A stretch of 64,000 bases of DNA from Candidatus Gottesmanbacteria bacterium (GTDB taxonomy: Bacteria > Patescibacteria > Microgenomatia > 2-02-FULL-39-11). Under the pieces are notes generated by a model. The model was given only the letters and a program-made list of their open reading frames with translations. It had not been told where the DNA came from and did no database searches. The stretch covers positions 507,814-571,813 of the forward strand of contig JACPKY010000002.1 in NCBI GenBank assembly GCA_016186795.1, given 5' to 3'. Shown here piece by piece: positions 15,118 through 23,789 of this stretch. The position numbers and the translations under genes are program-made. Each line of letters opens with the position of its first letter. Position 1 is the first letter of the stretch.

Positions 15118-15795
15118 TTATGAATACTTACTTTTCTTCTCATCACGAGTTTTTTTACCGTAACTTAGTGCGATGACTCGTTTTTTCAAGCTATTGACGA
15201 TATCAACATTATGGGTAGCCATAATAATTGTTATTTCTTTCTTATTTATCTCATTTATAATCTTGAGAATTTCCCATGAAGTTTTCGGGTCAAGGTTTCC
15301 CGTAGGCTCATCTGCTAAAAGCACCTCTATATCCCCTGCAATTGCTCTTCCGACTGCTACGCGTTGTTGTTCGCCAAGGGATAACTGTCGAGGAAAATAC
15401 AATGCTTTCTTCTCAAGATGGACAGTATCCAAGATCTCCTTAATTCTTTCTTGTATTTCTTCTTTCGATTTTCCTAAAATTTCCAGGGCGACTGATATAT
15501 TTTCGAAAACAGTTCGGTCTTGCAACAGTTTAAAATCCTGAAAAACAAATCCTATTTTTCGTCGAAGGTATGGCACTTTGTTTGAGGGAAGTGTATTTAG
15601 CTCCCAATCATGGAAAAAAATTGATCCTTTGGTAGGCATTAGATCGTGAATGAGAAGTCGAAGTACCGTTGATTTTCCGGCGCCACTTGGACCGACAAGA
15701 AATACAAACTCACCTTTATCTATTGTGCAGGAGAAATCATCCAATGCAATTACATTACTAGGGTATTTCTTGCTAACATCATCAAAACGGATCAT
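15118..15795 (-). CDS. ftsE: Cell division ATP-binding protein FtsE
   Basis: 225 residues. Walker A GPSGAGKS (about 35-42), Q-loop FVFQDFKLL, signature LSLGEQQRVAVGRA, Walker B VLLADEPTGNLD and switch His in ATHNVD are all present. The order prfB - (small membrane protein) - ftsE - ftsX - hydrolase is a well-known bacterial neighbourhood, here with one extra gene. It energises the FtsX-hydrolase complex. Confidence 0.96.
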   Translation of the reverse strand: MIRFDDVSKKYPSNVIALDDFSCTIDKGEFVFLVGPSGAGKSTVLRLLIHDLMPTKGSIFFHDWELNTLPSNKVPYLRRKIGFVFQDFKLLQDRTVFENISVALEILGKSKEEIQERIKEILDTVHLEKKALYFPRQLSLGEQQRVAVGRAIAGDIEVLLADEPTGNLDPKTSWEILKIINEINKKEITIIMATHNVDIVNSLKKRVIALSYGKKTRDEKKSKYS

Positions 15796-15810
15796 ACGAA
15801 GAAGAGGAAA

Positions 15811-16293
15811 TTATTGTATCACTTCTACTTTCCCAACATCCATAAGCCACCCGGCTTTTTGTGCTGCAAACGTTGCTCCCCAAATTCTAACCTTCTTCCC
15901 TTCGAATTCTTTGAGATCTAACACAGATGAGGTTAAATAGACTGTCTGACTTTCTCCCCCTGGGCGGACAAGATGATGTGTTCCTTCTCCATCAATTCCA
16001 CCTGCTTCCAGTGTTCCCTCTGCCGTATCCGGAAATGTTTTTGTATCAGAAGAACCAACTGTCTTTTTTTCTTCCGTAGTTCCAGTTCTATCACTTACTA
16101 ATCCAACTCCTCCTCCACCTCTTGTGAGAAGAAAGCCACTTAAAACCCCAAGCACCACAATAACTACTCCTGCAATTATTGTGGGTTTATTCATGAAATT
16201 TTTTGATTCCTCCATGGTATGAATCATCATGTCAGGAGGTAGTTCGCTTATTTTCACTTTGGAGACCGGTTTTTTATCAATTACCATATACAT
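15811..16293 (-). CDS. Single-pass membrane protein of unknown function
   Basis: 160 residues; ATG at 16293, with another ATG at 16287, two bases after the prfB stop. Cytoplasmic head about 1-35, one membrane segment (about 38-57, ending LLTRGGGG), an acidic/Thr linker, then a small beta-rich domain (about 112-160: 'TVYLTSSVLDLKEFEGKKVRIWGATFAAQKAGWLMDVGKVEVI') that resembles an OB fold of the 'EGK.V.V.G' type. I do not recognise the family. Its place between prfB and ftsE suggests an envelope role, by inference only. Confidence 0.65.
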   Translation of the reverse strand: MYMVIDKKPVSKVKISELPPDMMIHTMEESKNFMNKPTIIAGVVIVVLGVLSGFLLTRGGGGVGLVSDRTGTTEEKKTVGSSDTKTFPDTAEGTLEAGGIDGEGTHHLVRPGGESQTVYLTSSVLDLKEFEGKKVRIWGATFAAQKAGWLMDVGKVEVIQ

Positions 16294-16295
16294 TA

Positions 16296-17312
16296 CTATA
16301 CCTGGATCGAGAATTTTTTCAAGTAGGCGATTATATAGGGTTCTATCCTTCCATCAAGAACTCCTTTGCTATCGGAGCTCTCATACCCTGTCCGCAAATC
16401 TTTGACCAGATGATACGGGTGAAGAACGTACGAGCGAATTTGATTTCCCCATGAAGCCATTTTATGTGCGCCTCTAAGCTCTGATAAGTGTTTGACTTTC
16501 TGTTCTTCCATCATCTGCCAAAGTTTTCCCCGAAGGATTTTCAAAGCTGTTTCGCGGTTTTGTCCCTGATACCGCTGCTCCTGACATTCAACCACGATAC
16601 CTGTTGGTTTATGATGGAGTCGAACAGCTGTTGAAACTTTATTCACGTTTTGTCCACCCTTTCCCCCACTTCGGAAAAAGTTCCATTCCAACTCATCATC
16701 CCGAATTTCTAACTCCTTGGTATTTTCCAATATCGGCAAAACCTCAACCAAAGCAAAAGATGTCTGTCGAAGTTTATCTGCATTAAATGGAGACTGCCTG
16801 ACAAGTCGGTGAACTCCCGCTTCACCTTTTAGATAACCGAATGATAGATAGTTCGGAACATTTATAGTGATACTTTTAATTCCCGCCTCATCTCCGGCAA
16901 CCCGATCAATAATCTCCGTACTCCATCCTTTCGATTCAAAAAAACGAAGATACATGCGGGTAAGCATTTCTGCCCAATCCATCGCCTCCGTTCCACCCTG
17001 TCCGGCGTGTATAGAAACAATTGCACCATCCTCATCATGGGGTCCTGAAAAATACAGTCGGAACTCCAACTCGCCCAGTTCATCTTCGACCTCCTTCGTT
17101 TTCCCCTCTTCAATACGCTTCCTTACCTCTTCTATTTTCCCGACTGTTTTTGTAAGCTCTGATAATTCTTTCATGATCTTGGTAGACTCCTCATGATTTT
17201 GCCAAAATTGAGGATCGGAAGATTGCCTTTCAATCTCCGCAATACGTTTCTTCTTTTTCTCAATTCCAAGTTTACCCGAGAGTTCTTCTAATCGTTTTAT
17301 TTGATCATCCAT
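16296..17312 (-). CDS. prfB: Peptide chain release factor 2
   Basis: 338 residues. GGQ at 219-221 and the RF2-type stop-reading motif SPF at 174-176 (RF1 has PxT) identify RF2, the UGA/UAA release factor; this fits UGA being a stop here. The N-terminus goes straight through the place where many prfB genes carry an in-frame UGA and programmed frameshift (KLGIEKKKKR), and none is present, so that autoregulation is absent. First gene of the prfB-ftsEX-hydrolase run. Confidence 0.96.
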   Translation of the reverse strand: MDDQIKRLEELSGKLGIEKKKKRIAEIERQSSDPQFWQNHEESTKIMKELSELTKTVGKIEEVRKRIEEGKTKEVEDELGELEFRLYFSGPHDEDGAIVSIHAGQGGTEAMDWAEMLTRMYLRFFESKGWSTEIIDRVAGDEAGIKSITINVPNYLSFGYLKGEAGVHRLVRQSPFNADKLRQTSFALVEVLPILENTKELEIRDDELEWNFFRSGGKGGQNVNKVSTAVRLHHKPTGIVVECQEQRYQGQNRETALKILRGKLWQMMEEQKVKHLSELRGAHKMASWGNQIRSYVLHPYHLVKDLRTGYESSDSKGVLDGRIEPYIIAYLKKFSIQV

Positions 17313-17400
17313 AAGGTACTATTTTCTCATACTACCACCCAGGTGTAAAATAAAAACTCCTTGTAAAAATAATCTTTTTGATAGTAGACTGAAAGTATCC

Positions 17401-18675
17401 ATGCAATCATTCATCGCATTTGTACGGCGTTCTTTTAATCGATTGGGACCAGGATTTATCACGGGCGCTGCTGCCGACGATCCGTCAGGTATTACCACAT
17501 ACTCTATTGCTGGAGCACAATTCGGGTATACCCTGAACTGGCTATCACTTTTTTTGACGCCTCTTATGATATCTATCCAAGAAATGTGCGGAAGAATTGG
17601 GATGGTATCCGGTAGCGGCTTGGCAGGTGTTATCCGTAAATACTATCCGAAGAAACTTCTCTACCTTACAATAAGCCTTCTTTTTATCGCCAATACAGTC
17701 AATATTGGAGCAGATCTCGGTATGATGGCAGCATCAATTCGGATGCTTGTTGGTCTTCCTTTTTTCTTTTGGCTTATCGTTGTCACTATTTTTACTATCG
17801 CAATGGAAACGTTCGTTCCCTACGATAAATATTCACGCTACTTAAAATGGATGGGCTTAACACTTTTTGCCTACGGCCTCACAGCAATTCTGTCCAACCA
17901 GAATTGGCTGGAGGTTTTAAAATCCACAGTTATCCCTCATATTGAATTTAATGCCGAGTATCTCATGATTGTTGTTGCTTGTCTGGGAACAACAATTTCC
18001 CCTTATCTTTATTTTTGGCAGGCAGCAGAACAGGTAGAAGAAGAAATAAGCGGAGGAAAAATCAGTGAGTTTGAGGAGTCTCCACAAATTGTAGAGGCCG
18101 AAATACGCCATATGCGGAAAGACACAACAGTTGGAATGGCTTTCTCCAATCTCATTGCGATGAGTATTATTCTCACAACTGCCTCAACTCTTTTTAGAAA
18201 CGGCATCTATAATATCGAAACTCCTGAACAGGTGGCACTCGCATTAAGACCACTTGCCGGGGACTTCGCTTCCTTACTCTTTGCTTTTGGGATTATTGCC
18301 ATAGGACTTCAATCTGTACCCATCTTAGCAGCAAGCGCAGCCTATGCATTTGCCGAAGCATTTGGATTTAAAGAAGGTCTCGCCAAGAAACTTACCGAAG
18401 CAAAAGCATTTTACATCACCATTGCAGCTTCTACACTAATTGGAGCTTTGATAAATCTTATTGGTATTAATCCCATCAAAGCCCTTTACTACACTGCAAT
18501 TCTTAATGGAATTATTGCCGTACCACTCATCGCCATTATTATTAGGCTTGCTGATGATGAACGAATTGTGGGAAGGTATAAAAGTGATAAAAAATTAAAA
18601 ATATTAGCTTGGATGACGTTTGCGTTTATGGCGATATCATCTTTTCTTATGATTGCGTATTTGCTTCGATCGTAG
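17401..18675 (+). CDS. Nramp-superfamily transporter, atypical metal site
   Basis: 424 residues with about 11 membrane segments. 'LGPGFITGAAADDPSGITTYS' is the TM1 region of the Nramp family, but the metal-binding DPGN is DPSG; the TM6 region reads 'GTTISPYLYFWQAAEQVEEE' where canonical members have MPH. It belongs to the divergent bacterial branch annotated as divalent metal or Nramp-like transporter; substrate uncertain (Mg2+-type relatives exist). A TAGACT -10-like box lies 13 bases before the ATG; no ribosome site. It overlaps the 3' end of the convergent ATP-grasp gene by 29 bases. Confidence 0.8.
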   Translation: MQSFIAFVRRSFNRLGPGFITGAAADDPSGITTYSIAGAQFGYTLNWLSLFLTPLMISIQEMCGRIGMVSGSGLAGVIRKYYPKKLLYLTISLLFIANTVNIGADLGMMAASIRMLVGLPFFFWLIVVTIFTIAMETFVPYDKYSRYLKWMGLTLFAYGLTAILSNQNWLEVLKSTVIPHIEFNAEYLMIVVACLGTTISPYLYFWQAAEQVEEEISGGKISEFEESPQIVEAEIRHMRKDTTVGMAFSNLIAMSIILTTASTLFRNGIYNIETPEQVALALRPLAGDFASLLFAFGIIAIGLQSVPILAASAAYAFAEAFGFKEGLAKKLTEAKAFYITIAASTLIGALINLIGINPIKALYYTAILNGIIAVPLIAIIIRLADDERIVGRYKSDKKLKILAWMTFAFMAISSFLMIAYLLRS

Positions 18676-19960
18676 TTTTGGTCTTCCACAGATCTGTCAC
18701 CCATTTGGACAGCGTGTGCTTTTTCGTAAGTACTTCCCGTTTTGTCTCCATTCTGGCATGTTCACTTGCTTGTGCTTTGTCATTCTTTCTTATAAAGATA
18801 TACTCATCATCGGAAAGCAATTCCGGATGATAATCGTATCGAATGGGTACGGTTTTCTCTAAAGAATATACACCGTACTCTTTGGTATTTGACATACGAT
18901 CTACAGTTTGTTTGTTTCGGAAAATCAGTTGTGAACCAACGATTCCTTCTCCATCGTACGATGTATCCAATGAAGGGAAAGAAAGGAATTCGGCAATGTG
19001 ATATGCAAGAAGAGAAGTTTTACCAAGTCCCCTTTCAAGTTTAGTATAGAAGGGAATTGAGGCCGTCATTCTGGCATTCACTTCCGAAAGATACACTCTG
19101 TCTTTTTCTTCATCCATAATAAAATCCAATCCGAATAATCCTCGGTATCCATTCGTATGCAGAAGCTTCCCTACTTTCAAAGATATATCACGGATACGAA
19201 GTGTATTTTTCTTCTCAAATTTCGGTACTGGCCACTGCCTTCCGCAGGTTGCGGCAGGATTTTTTGATAACGCCGAGATTCCATCAATTTGAATTGCGGG
19301 ATCGCTTTGGAGTACCGACCCTTGGTAAATACAGCAGTTATTTAATACTGCAAATCCCGGTATAAACTTTGATACTTTCACCACTGTGTAGGGAAAACGT
19401 GTTGTAAGATCTTTCAGCTGATCTTTCCCTGAAATACGAAATGTGGTATTTCCTGCCCACCCATGACCAAATTGCACAACGAACGGAATTCCAAGATGAT
19501 CTTTAATTTTCTGAAATGGTAGCTCTCCTAGTTTTCCAACAATTGAGGGAATCAGAACATTTGGCAATACTTTTTCAAAAAGCAAATGAAATTGTACTTT
19601 ATTTTCAAACTGTTCGTTCAACTCCCAAGAATTTCCAATTGGGGTAAATCCAAAACCCTCCAAAAGGTTATCAAGTTTGAGTGATGGCTTGAAGAAAAGA
19701 ATGGCAGGAGTCCCCTTTGCGGTTCGACGAATAAATGCCAACACTTTCGGATGCTCAATAAGTTTTGCGGAATTGGAATAACGTTGTGCTTCACTTCCGA
19801 TTTCCTCTTCAAGGCAGAAAATTGTACCTCCTTGATTTCGAAGTATGGGAATAATTGGATCAGTCAATGCACAAATAATGAAATACTGAGGTAAAAGATC
19901 TTCAAGTCCAACTCCCCTCCACACATCAGGTGTGACAAAATATATCGATCTATTTTCCAT
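18647..19960 (-). CDS. ATP-grasp family ligase
   Basis: 437 residues from MENRSIYF at 19960; this ATG overlaps the end of the PLP-enzyme gene by 11 bases (translational coupling). The ATP-grasp core runs from about 150 to 360: 'IPFVVQFGHGWAGNTTF' as the ATP-binding loop and 'GYRGLFGLDFIMDEEKDRVYLSEVNARMTASIPFYT' with the Mg-binding Glu and Asn-x-Arg. Such enzymes join a carboxylate to an amine or thiol. The exact substrate is unknown. LysX-type ligases that load LysW carriers belong to this superfamily, but are shorter (about 280 residues). Confidence 0.8.
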   Translation of the reverse strand: MENRSIYFVTPDVWRGVGLEDLLPQYFIICALTDPIIPILRNQGGTIFCLEEEIGSEAQRYSNSAKLIEHPKVLAFIRRTAKGTPAILFFKPSLKLDNLLEGFGFTPIGNSWELNEQFENKVQFHLLFEKVLPNVLIPSIVGKLGELPFQKIKDHLGIPFVVQFGHGWAGNTTFRISGKDQLKDLTTRFPYTVVKVSKFIPGFAVLNNCCIYQGSVLQSDPAIQIDGISALSKNPAATCGRQWPVPKFEKKNTLRIRDISLKVGKLLHTNGYRGLFGLDFIMDEEKDRVYLSEVNARMTASIPFYTKLERGLGKTSLLAYHIAEFLSFPSLDTSYDGEGIVGSQLIFRNKQTVDRMSNTKEYGVYSLEKTVPIRYDYHPELLSDDEYIFIRKNDKAQASEHARMETKREVLTKKHTLSKWVTDLWKTKTTIEANTQS

Positions 19961-20867
19961 AATACGTACCGGTAAGAAGGCAAAGCGGATTTTTATATGT
20001 ATATCCCTTGTCTTTTGCTTTCCAAAGTCCCGCAAGAGCAGCAGCTCCTTCATAAGAACATAAAAGATTCTTTTGGGTAAGCCATTCGTGTGCTTTTACA
20101 ATCTCCTGATCAGAAACAACCCATCCTGAACCGCCAAATTTTTTAATTGTATCCAAGATTTCTTCCGCTCTTGGGGTGCTTCGAGCAACGATAGCATCAG
20201 CGATACTTCGATCGGTTTTTATAAAATCGGTGTCGAAAAGAGATGCTAAAGAATGAATTGAGGTTGTCTGTACGATATGAATTGCCGGATAGATACCTTT
20301 CTGCCGAAGTCCTTCGGCCATACCAACAAGGGTCGTAGCGCTACTTACTGGAATAAAAATTGCATCAATGGAATTACTCAATTCCCCTATTTCATACCCC
20401 AATGTCTGAAATCCGACTGCTCCGATCTCTTCTTTTGATTGTCGAAGGTTATACAATGCATTGGCTTTGGAAAATTTAATTGCATCAGATTTCGGACGAA
20501 GACTCTTCTGAATAGTTACGTTGAGTTTATTTAGTCTTTCTAATTTCTTAGGGTGAATACGAGTACTTACAAATACTGTAAGGTCAATACCGGCAAGTGA
20601 ACAATAAGAAGCAGCAGAGATTGCGGCATTCCCCGATGAAGAAAGAACCGCACGATTTATTCCTTTTTCTTTCAGTGCAGAAATCTGGTATGCAAACCCG
20701 CGATCCTTCACAGATCCTGTGGGATTAGTGTATTCAAGCTTGAACAAGGAAGAATCATGTTTTTCCACCGGTGTATTTCCTTCACCGAGGGTAACACGAA
20801 ATTGTGGGGCAACTTTGGGAAGTACATCTTCGTATTGCCAGATGCCCCGTTTTTCTTGATTGACCAT
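19950..20867 (-). CDS. Threonine-synthase-like PLP enzyme (fold type II), short form
   Basis: 305 residues. 'RVTLGEGNTPVEKHDSSLFKLEYTNPTGSVKDRG' is the threonine synthase/dehydratase signature with PLP Lys54; SSSGNAAISAA binds the phosphate; a C-terminal LLTGTYYGK-like end replaces the usual G-HG motif. True ThrC is 350-430 residues, often with an N-terminal zinc ribbon, which is missing here. No homoserine pathway genes are nearby; instead an ATP-grasp gene overlaps it and a LysW-like gene starts divergently 28 bases away. Exact reaction unknown. Confidence 0.75.
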   Translation of the reverse strand: MVNQEKRGIWQYEDVLPKVAPQFRVTLGEGNTPVEKHDSSLFKLEYTNPTGSVKDRGFAYQISALKEKGINRAVLSSSGNAAISAASYCSLAGIDLTVFVSTRIHPKKLERLNKLNVTIQKSLRPKSDAIKFSKANALYNLRQSKEEIGAVGFQTLGYEIGELSNSIDAIFIPVSSATTLVGMAEGLRQKGIYPAIHIVQTTSIHSLASLFDTDFIKTDRSIADAIVARSTPRAEEILDTIKKFGGSGWVVSDQEIVKAHEWLTQKNLLCSYEGAAALAGLWKAKDKGYTYKNPLCLLTGTYYGK

Positions 20868-20889
20868 AAAAAGTGTGGTTTAATTATAT
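20860..20889 (+). promoter_or_regulatory. Promoter of the LysW-like gene (leaderless)
   Basis: TTGACC (20860-20865), spacer 18, TTATAT (20884-20889). The RNA start falls at the GTG start codon at 20896. Its -10 overlaps the -10 of the opposing promoter. Confidence 0.5.
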
Positions 20890-20911
20890 CTTGCCGTGAC
20901 TGATAAACCAA
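20883..20911 (-). promoter_or_regulatory. Promoter of the PLP/ATP-grasp operon
   Basis: On the minus strand TTGGTT (20911-20906), spacer 17, TATAAT (20888-20883), start near 20876, nine bases before the ATG at 20867. It shares its -10 bases with the plus-strand promoter, so both cannot be occupied at once. Confidence 0.55.
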
Positions 20912-21069
20912 AAACGCTTTCCATCCCCTGCCCCGAATGTGACACACCGATTGAAATTCCACAAAATTCAAAGGTAGGTACAATAATCGAATGTCCCGCG
21001 TGCGGAATTGATTGCGAAGTGATCAATCTCTCCCCTCCTACTCTTGCGCCTTTGGAAGAAGAGAAGTAG
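20896..21069 (+). CDS. LysW-like amino-group carrier / double-CPxC zinc mini-protein
   Basis: 57 residues, GTG start, on the opposite strand to its neighbours. It reads VTDKPKTLSIPCPECDTPIE, then IPQNSKVGTIIECPACGIDC, then EVINLSPPTLAPLEEEK. Two Cys pairs, the 'IE.P....G.I.ECP.CG...EV..L.P..L' spacing and the acidic tail match LysW/AmCP, which carries amino acids on its C-terminal Glu in lysine/arginine synthesis. A caveat: the last residue is Lys, not the Glu (EDWGE) of true LysW. The last 32 bases overlap the convergent MurD-like gene. It is too short for many callers. Confidence 0.75.
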   Translation: MTDKPKTLSIPCPECDTPIEIPQNSKVGTIIECPACGIDCEVINLSPPTLAPLEEEK

Positions 21070-22447
21070 CAAGCTTCCTTATGGACTTTTTTCCGGCGAT
21101 AAAATCTCGATAAAAAAAAGCAGCTGCCGGAGAAACAACAATACATTCGCCGCTTTTTGCCCGTCCATTGGCAACTCTAAAAGCATCCTCTAAAGTAGAA
21201 GACTTATGGAGCTGACTTTTGGGAAGATTAGATTGGAGTACATGTGCCAATTCACTCGCAAGTATGACTACCTCAATTGGAATCTTTTTCATTTCTTCAC
21301 AAAAAGAAATATAGGAAATTCCTTTTGTTTCACCCCCACAGATAAGATACATTTTCTTATATCGTGGCAGTAAATAGTGTAATCCGGCGAGGGTTGCCCA
21401 AGGAGTTGTACTTTTCAGATCATCAAAAATATCGATTCCGGAAATAGTTCGTAAATACTCCATCCGGGCAGGAGGTTTAGGAATCGTTGGTAAAATTCCT
21501 TGCATCTGTTCGGAAGTTACACCAAATTGTTCAACGACGGATCCAGCTGCTAGAATATTTTCCGGATAATGATCAAATTTATTACTCATTATAGTATCAT
21601 AGATTTTTTGAACATTTTTTGTATTCTTATCTTGACTTTTAGAACTAAAATACAGCACTTTTGATTTTAATTCATTACCAAGTTCTCGAAGTTCTGGGAA
21701 ATCGAAATTTAGAATGGCAATCCCTTCCGAACCCTGAAGTTTTGGAAGAGAAAACTTAAGATTTTTATATTCTTCCCACGATACCTCATCCAAGTGGTTT
21801 GGGTAAATGTTGGTAATGACAATAAATGGCGGAGCCTTTGTAAATCCATCCAAGAGTTGTCGATGCGATATTTCAAGAACAAGAATATCTTCTTTCCCCA
21901 GGTGAAATAGCTTATCAACATTCTGCATCATCCAGGTATCATTTCCGGCAAGGTGCACTGGTTTTTGTGATTTTTTGAGAATTTGATAGATAAGATTTGC
22001 AACACTTCCTTTACCAACAGTCCCCGTTACTGCAATCATCTTTGCTGGAGCAAAATCAAGATACATGCGTGTTAATGAATAAAACGGTACCCCGCCTTTT
22101 TTTACCTCCCACAAGGGTGTATTTTGCCGATAGAGCCTCCATGACTGGGGAACGAAAATCGCATCTGCACTTCTAACATCACAAAGGTAATCAGTATCTA
22201 AGCGCAGTTTGACACGCGAAACGTCTTCAAGAAATTGTTTGAAGTGTCGGTCTCTCTCTCTTGATTCAACTCCCTTATGATACAATTTGTAGCTTTTCTC
22301 AAGAGAGTTTCCAGCTAAAAAATCGTGAGCAACAATTGTATCAATACCGTTTGAAAGTAAAAATCGAAGTAAGGCACTTCCTTCTGCCCCAGTTATACCA
22401 ATGAGATGAATATTTTTTCCTCTGAGAGTTTGGAGTACATTATTCAT
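21038..22447 (-). CDS. MurD-like Mur ligase
   Basis: 469 residues. N-terminal Rossmann part; P-loop GTVGKGS (142-148; usual GTNGKT/S), 'LEISHRQL' (MurD ELSSFQL), 'ITNIYPNHLDEVSW' (MurD NI.PDHLDRH), 'ARMEYLRTISGIDIFDDLKSTTPWATL' (MurD HRxE..NDSKATN) and 'LICGGETKGISY'. So the architecture is MurD, which adds D-Glu to UDP-MurNAc-Ala, but several key positions differ. It is either this organism's MurD or a specialised paralogue using another acceptor. It follows the NlpC/P60 gene with an eight-base overlap and faces the LysW-like gene. Confidence 0.8.
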   Translation of the reverse strand: MNNVLQTLRGKNIHLIGITGAEGSALLRFLLSNGIDTIVAHDFLAGNSLEKSYKLYHKGVESRERDRHFKQFLEDVSRVKLRLDTDYLCDVRSADAIFVPQSWRLYRQNTPLWEVKKGGVPFYSLTRMYLDFAPAKMIAVTGTVGKGSVANLIYQILKKSQKPVHLAGNDTWMMQNVDKLFHLGKEDILVLEISHRQLLDGFTKAPPFIVITNIYPNHLDEVSWEEYKNLKFSLPKLQGSEGIAILNFDFPELRELGNELKSKVLYFSSKSQDKNTKNVQKIYDTIMSNKFDHYPENILAAGSVVEQFGVTSEQMQGILPTIPKPPARMEYLRTISGIDIFDDLKSTTPWATLAGLHYLLPRYKKMYLICGGETKGISYISFCEEMKKIPIEVVILASELAHVLQSNLPKSQLHKSSTLEDAFRVANGRAKSGECIVVSPAAAFFYRDFIAGKKSIRKLATSLLPKAQE

Positions 22448-23135
22448 ACTTTTTGATCAATTTAAGACGAAAGACTCCATCGCCTTCAGACTCACGGAAA
22501 TAATCCTGTCTGTAGTTAGTGTTTTTCGCTGTTTTTTCAAGCCATTTTTGATCCGCAATAGGTTTACTTCCATCGAGAATTTGGATTGTTCCCGCGTGGA
22601 CTCCAAAAACTTTTGTAAGAAGCGAAGAATGTGCATAGGTAATCTTTGAAGCACTCACCCTCGTTACAATTGCAACATGCTTACCTCCTATAAGTCGAAT
22701 CATATCTCCAATCCGTATTTCGTCTGTCTTCGTAATTGGGAATGTAAAAGCGGCACTTGTGAGAGTTCGAGCATTCGTTCTATTCACCCCTCCCTCATAC
22801 ACTCTGGAAAGATCAAATAAAGCAGGTCCCAACTGGTCACGAATGTATTGTTCAAGCATCCTGTAGACAAAACCCGAGCAGTCGATACCAATCCGATATC
22901 GCCTTGCTAACGTCACAATATACTTCTCTGTCGGACTATTTTGGCTTTGAGAGGAATCTTCCTGAAGTTTTTTCTCAAGTTCCGCTTGTATATCAGAAGC
23001 TGTTCCCTTTCCATTTTCAAAACCGCGAATAACAACAAACCCTCCCTTCAGTTTATTGGAAAAATACGGACAGGGAATAGTAATCCCACCCACCTTCATA
23101 CGGGTATAAGAAGCAATTAAGGCATGAAAATTCAT
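22440..23135 (-). CDS. NlpC/P60-type cysteine hydrolase
   Basis: 231 residues from MNFHALIASYT at 23135, two bases after the PAP2 stop. The first 85 residues ('GGITIPCPYFSNKLKGGFVVIRGFENGKGTASDI') are unfamiliar. The hydrolase part has RIGIDCSGFVYRML with the catalytic Cys and 'GDMIRLIGGKHVAIVTRV' with the His; a third residue could be in the YAHSS segment. Members cut peptide bonds in peptidoglycan stems, but no signal peptide is visible, so a cytoplasmic recycling or biosynthetic role next to the MurD-like ligase is possible. Confidence 0.8.
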   Translation of the reverse strand: MNFHALIASYTRMKVGGITIPCPYFSNKLKGGFVVIRGFENGKGTASDIQAELEKKLQEDSSQSQNSPTEKYIVTLARRYRIGIDCSGFVYRMLEQYIRDQLGPALFDLSRVYEGGVNRTNARTLTSAAFTFPITKTDEIRIGDMIRLIGGKHVAIVTRVSASKITYAHSSLLTKVFGVHAGTIQILDGSKPIADQKWLEKTAKNTNYRQDYFRESEGDGVFRLKLIKKYE

Positions 23136-23136
23136 A

Positions 23137-23775
23137 TTACCAAAAAACAACTGAAATACTTGCAAGCATCCCACCCAGGAGTGCTCCTCCCAAAACATCA
23201 GAGAGCCAATGTTCGCCTAAATAGATCCGACTTATAAAGACAAGAGTGGCAAAAGAAAAAATAATAATATTTATTGTCAGTCTGTGCTTTTTCGATCGTA
23301 TAAACTTTCGAGTAAGGACAAATGCGATAACAGAAAGAAATGCTACTCGTGCCATATGTCCGGACGGGTAAGAAAAATTTGTTTGAACAATAAAACTACT
23401 GGGAAGATGAAAGCCTAATGCATACCGATTAAATAGAGTTGGAGGTGGTGGGTGAAAAATAAAAAGTTTCCCAAAAAGTTCAATCACAACAATAAGAACA
23501 TAAAGGAAAATGCCAGAAAAAAATTGTCGTTTCCAAAGAAGAATTCCAATAAAAATAATTCCCACAAGAATCGTCATTACTTCTGCAGATCCAAAAAGGC
23601 TAAGATAGGAAAATGGTACATCGACAACTCTTGGGAAAATGACCTGCAAATACTGCATGCTCGATAAGTCAATTGACCGAAAAGCATCGGTTGCGACAAT
23701 AAAACTTATAAGAGTATACAATCCGCCAAGAAGAAGACTTATTCCCAAAAAAACTTTTTTCTCTGATTTTTCCAT
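23137..23775 (-). CDS. PAP2 superfamily membrane phosphatase
   Basis: 212 residues from MEKSEKKVF at 23775; a GTG at 23802, overlapping the upstream gene, is an alternative start. Six membrane segments. The phosphatase signature is present: 'KLFIFHPPPP' (first motif, K.......RP-like with HPPPP), 'YPSGHMARV' and 'SRIYLGEHWLSDVLGG'. Members remove phosphate from undecaprenyl pyrophosphate or phosphatidyl lipids at the membrane surface, which suits lipid-carrier recycling beside these glycan and Mur-type genes. Confidence 0.85.
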   Translation of the reverse strand: MEKSEKKVFLGISLLLGGLYTLISFIVATDAFRSIDLSSMQYLQVIFPRVVDVPFSYLSLFGSAEVMTILVGIIFIGILLWKRQFFSGIFLYVLIVVIELFGKLFIFHPPPPTLFNRYALGFHLPSSFIVQTNFSYPSGHMARVAFLSVIAFVLTRKFIRSKKHRLTINIIIFSFATLVFISRIYLGEHWLSDVLGGALLGGMLASISVVFW

Positions 23776-23789
23776 ACATTTACTAGGAT

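Noticed and set aside
16296..17312. Programmed frameshift in prfB
   Set aside because: Looked for an in-frame UGA with slippery site near the N-terminus; the frame is continuous.
19950..20867. Ordinary threonine synthase (thrC)
   Set aside because: It is short, lacks the zinc ribbon, and has no thrA/thrB neighbours; only the enzyme class is safe.
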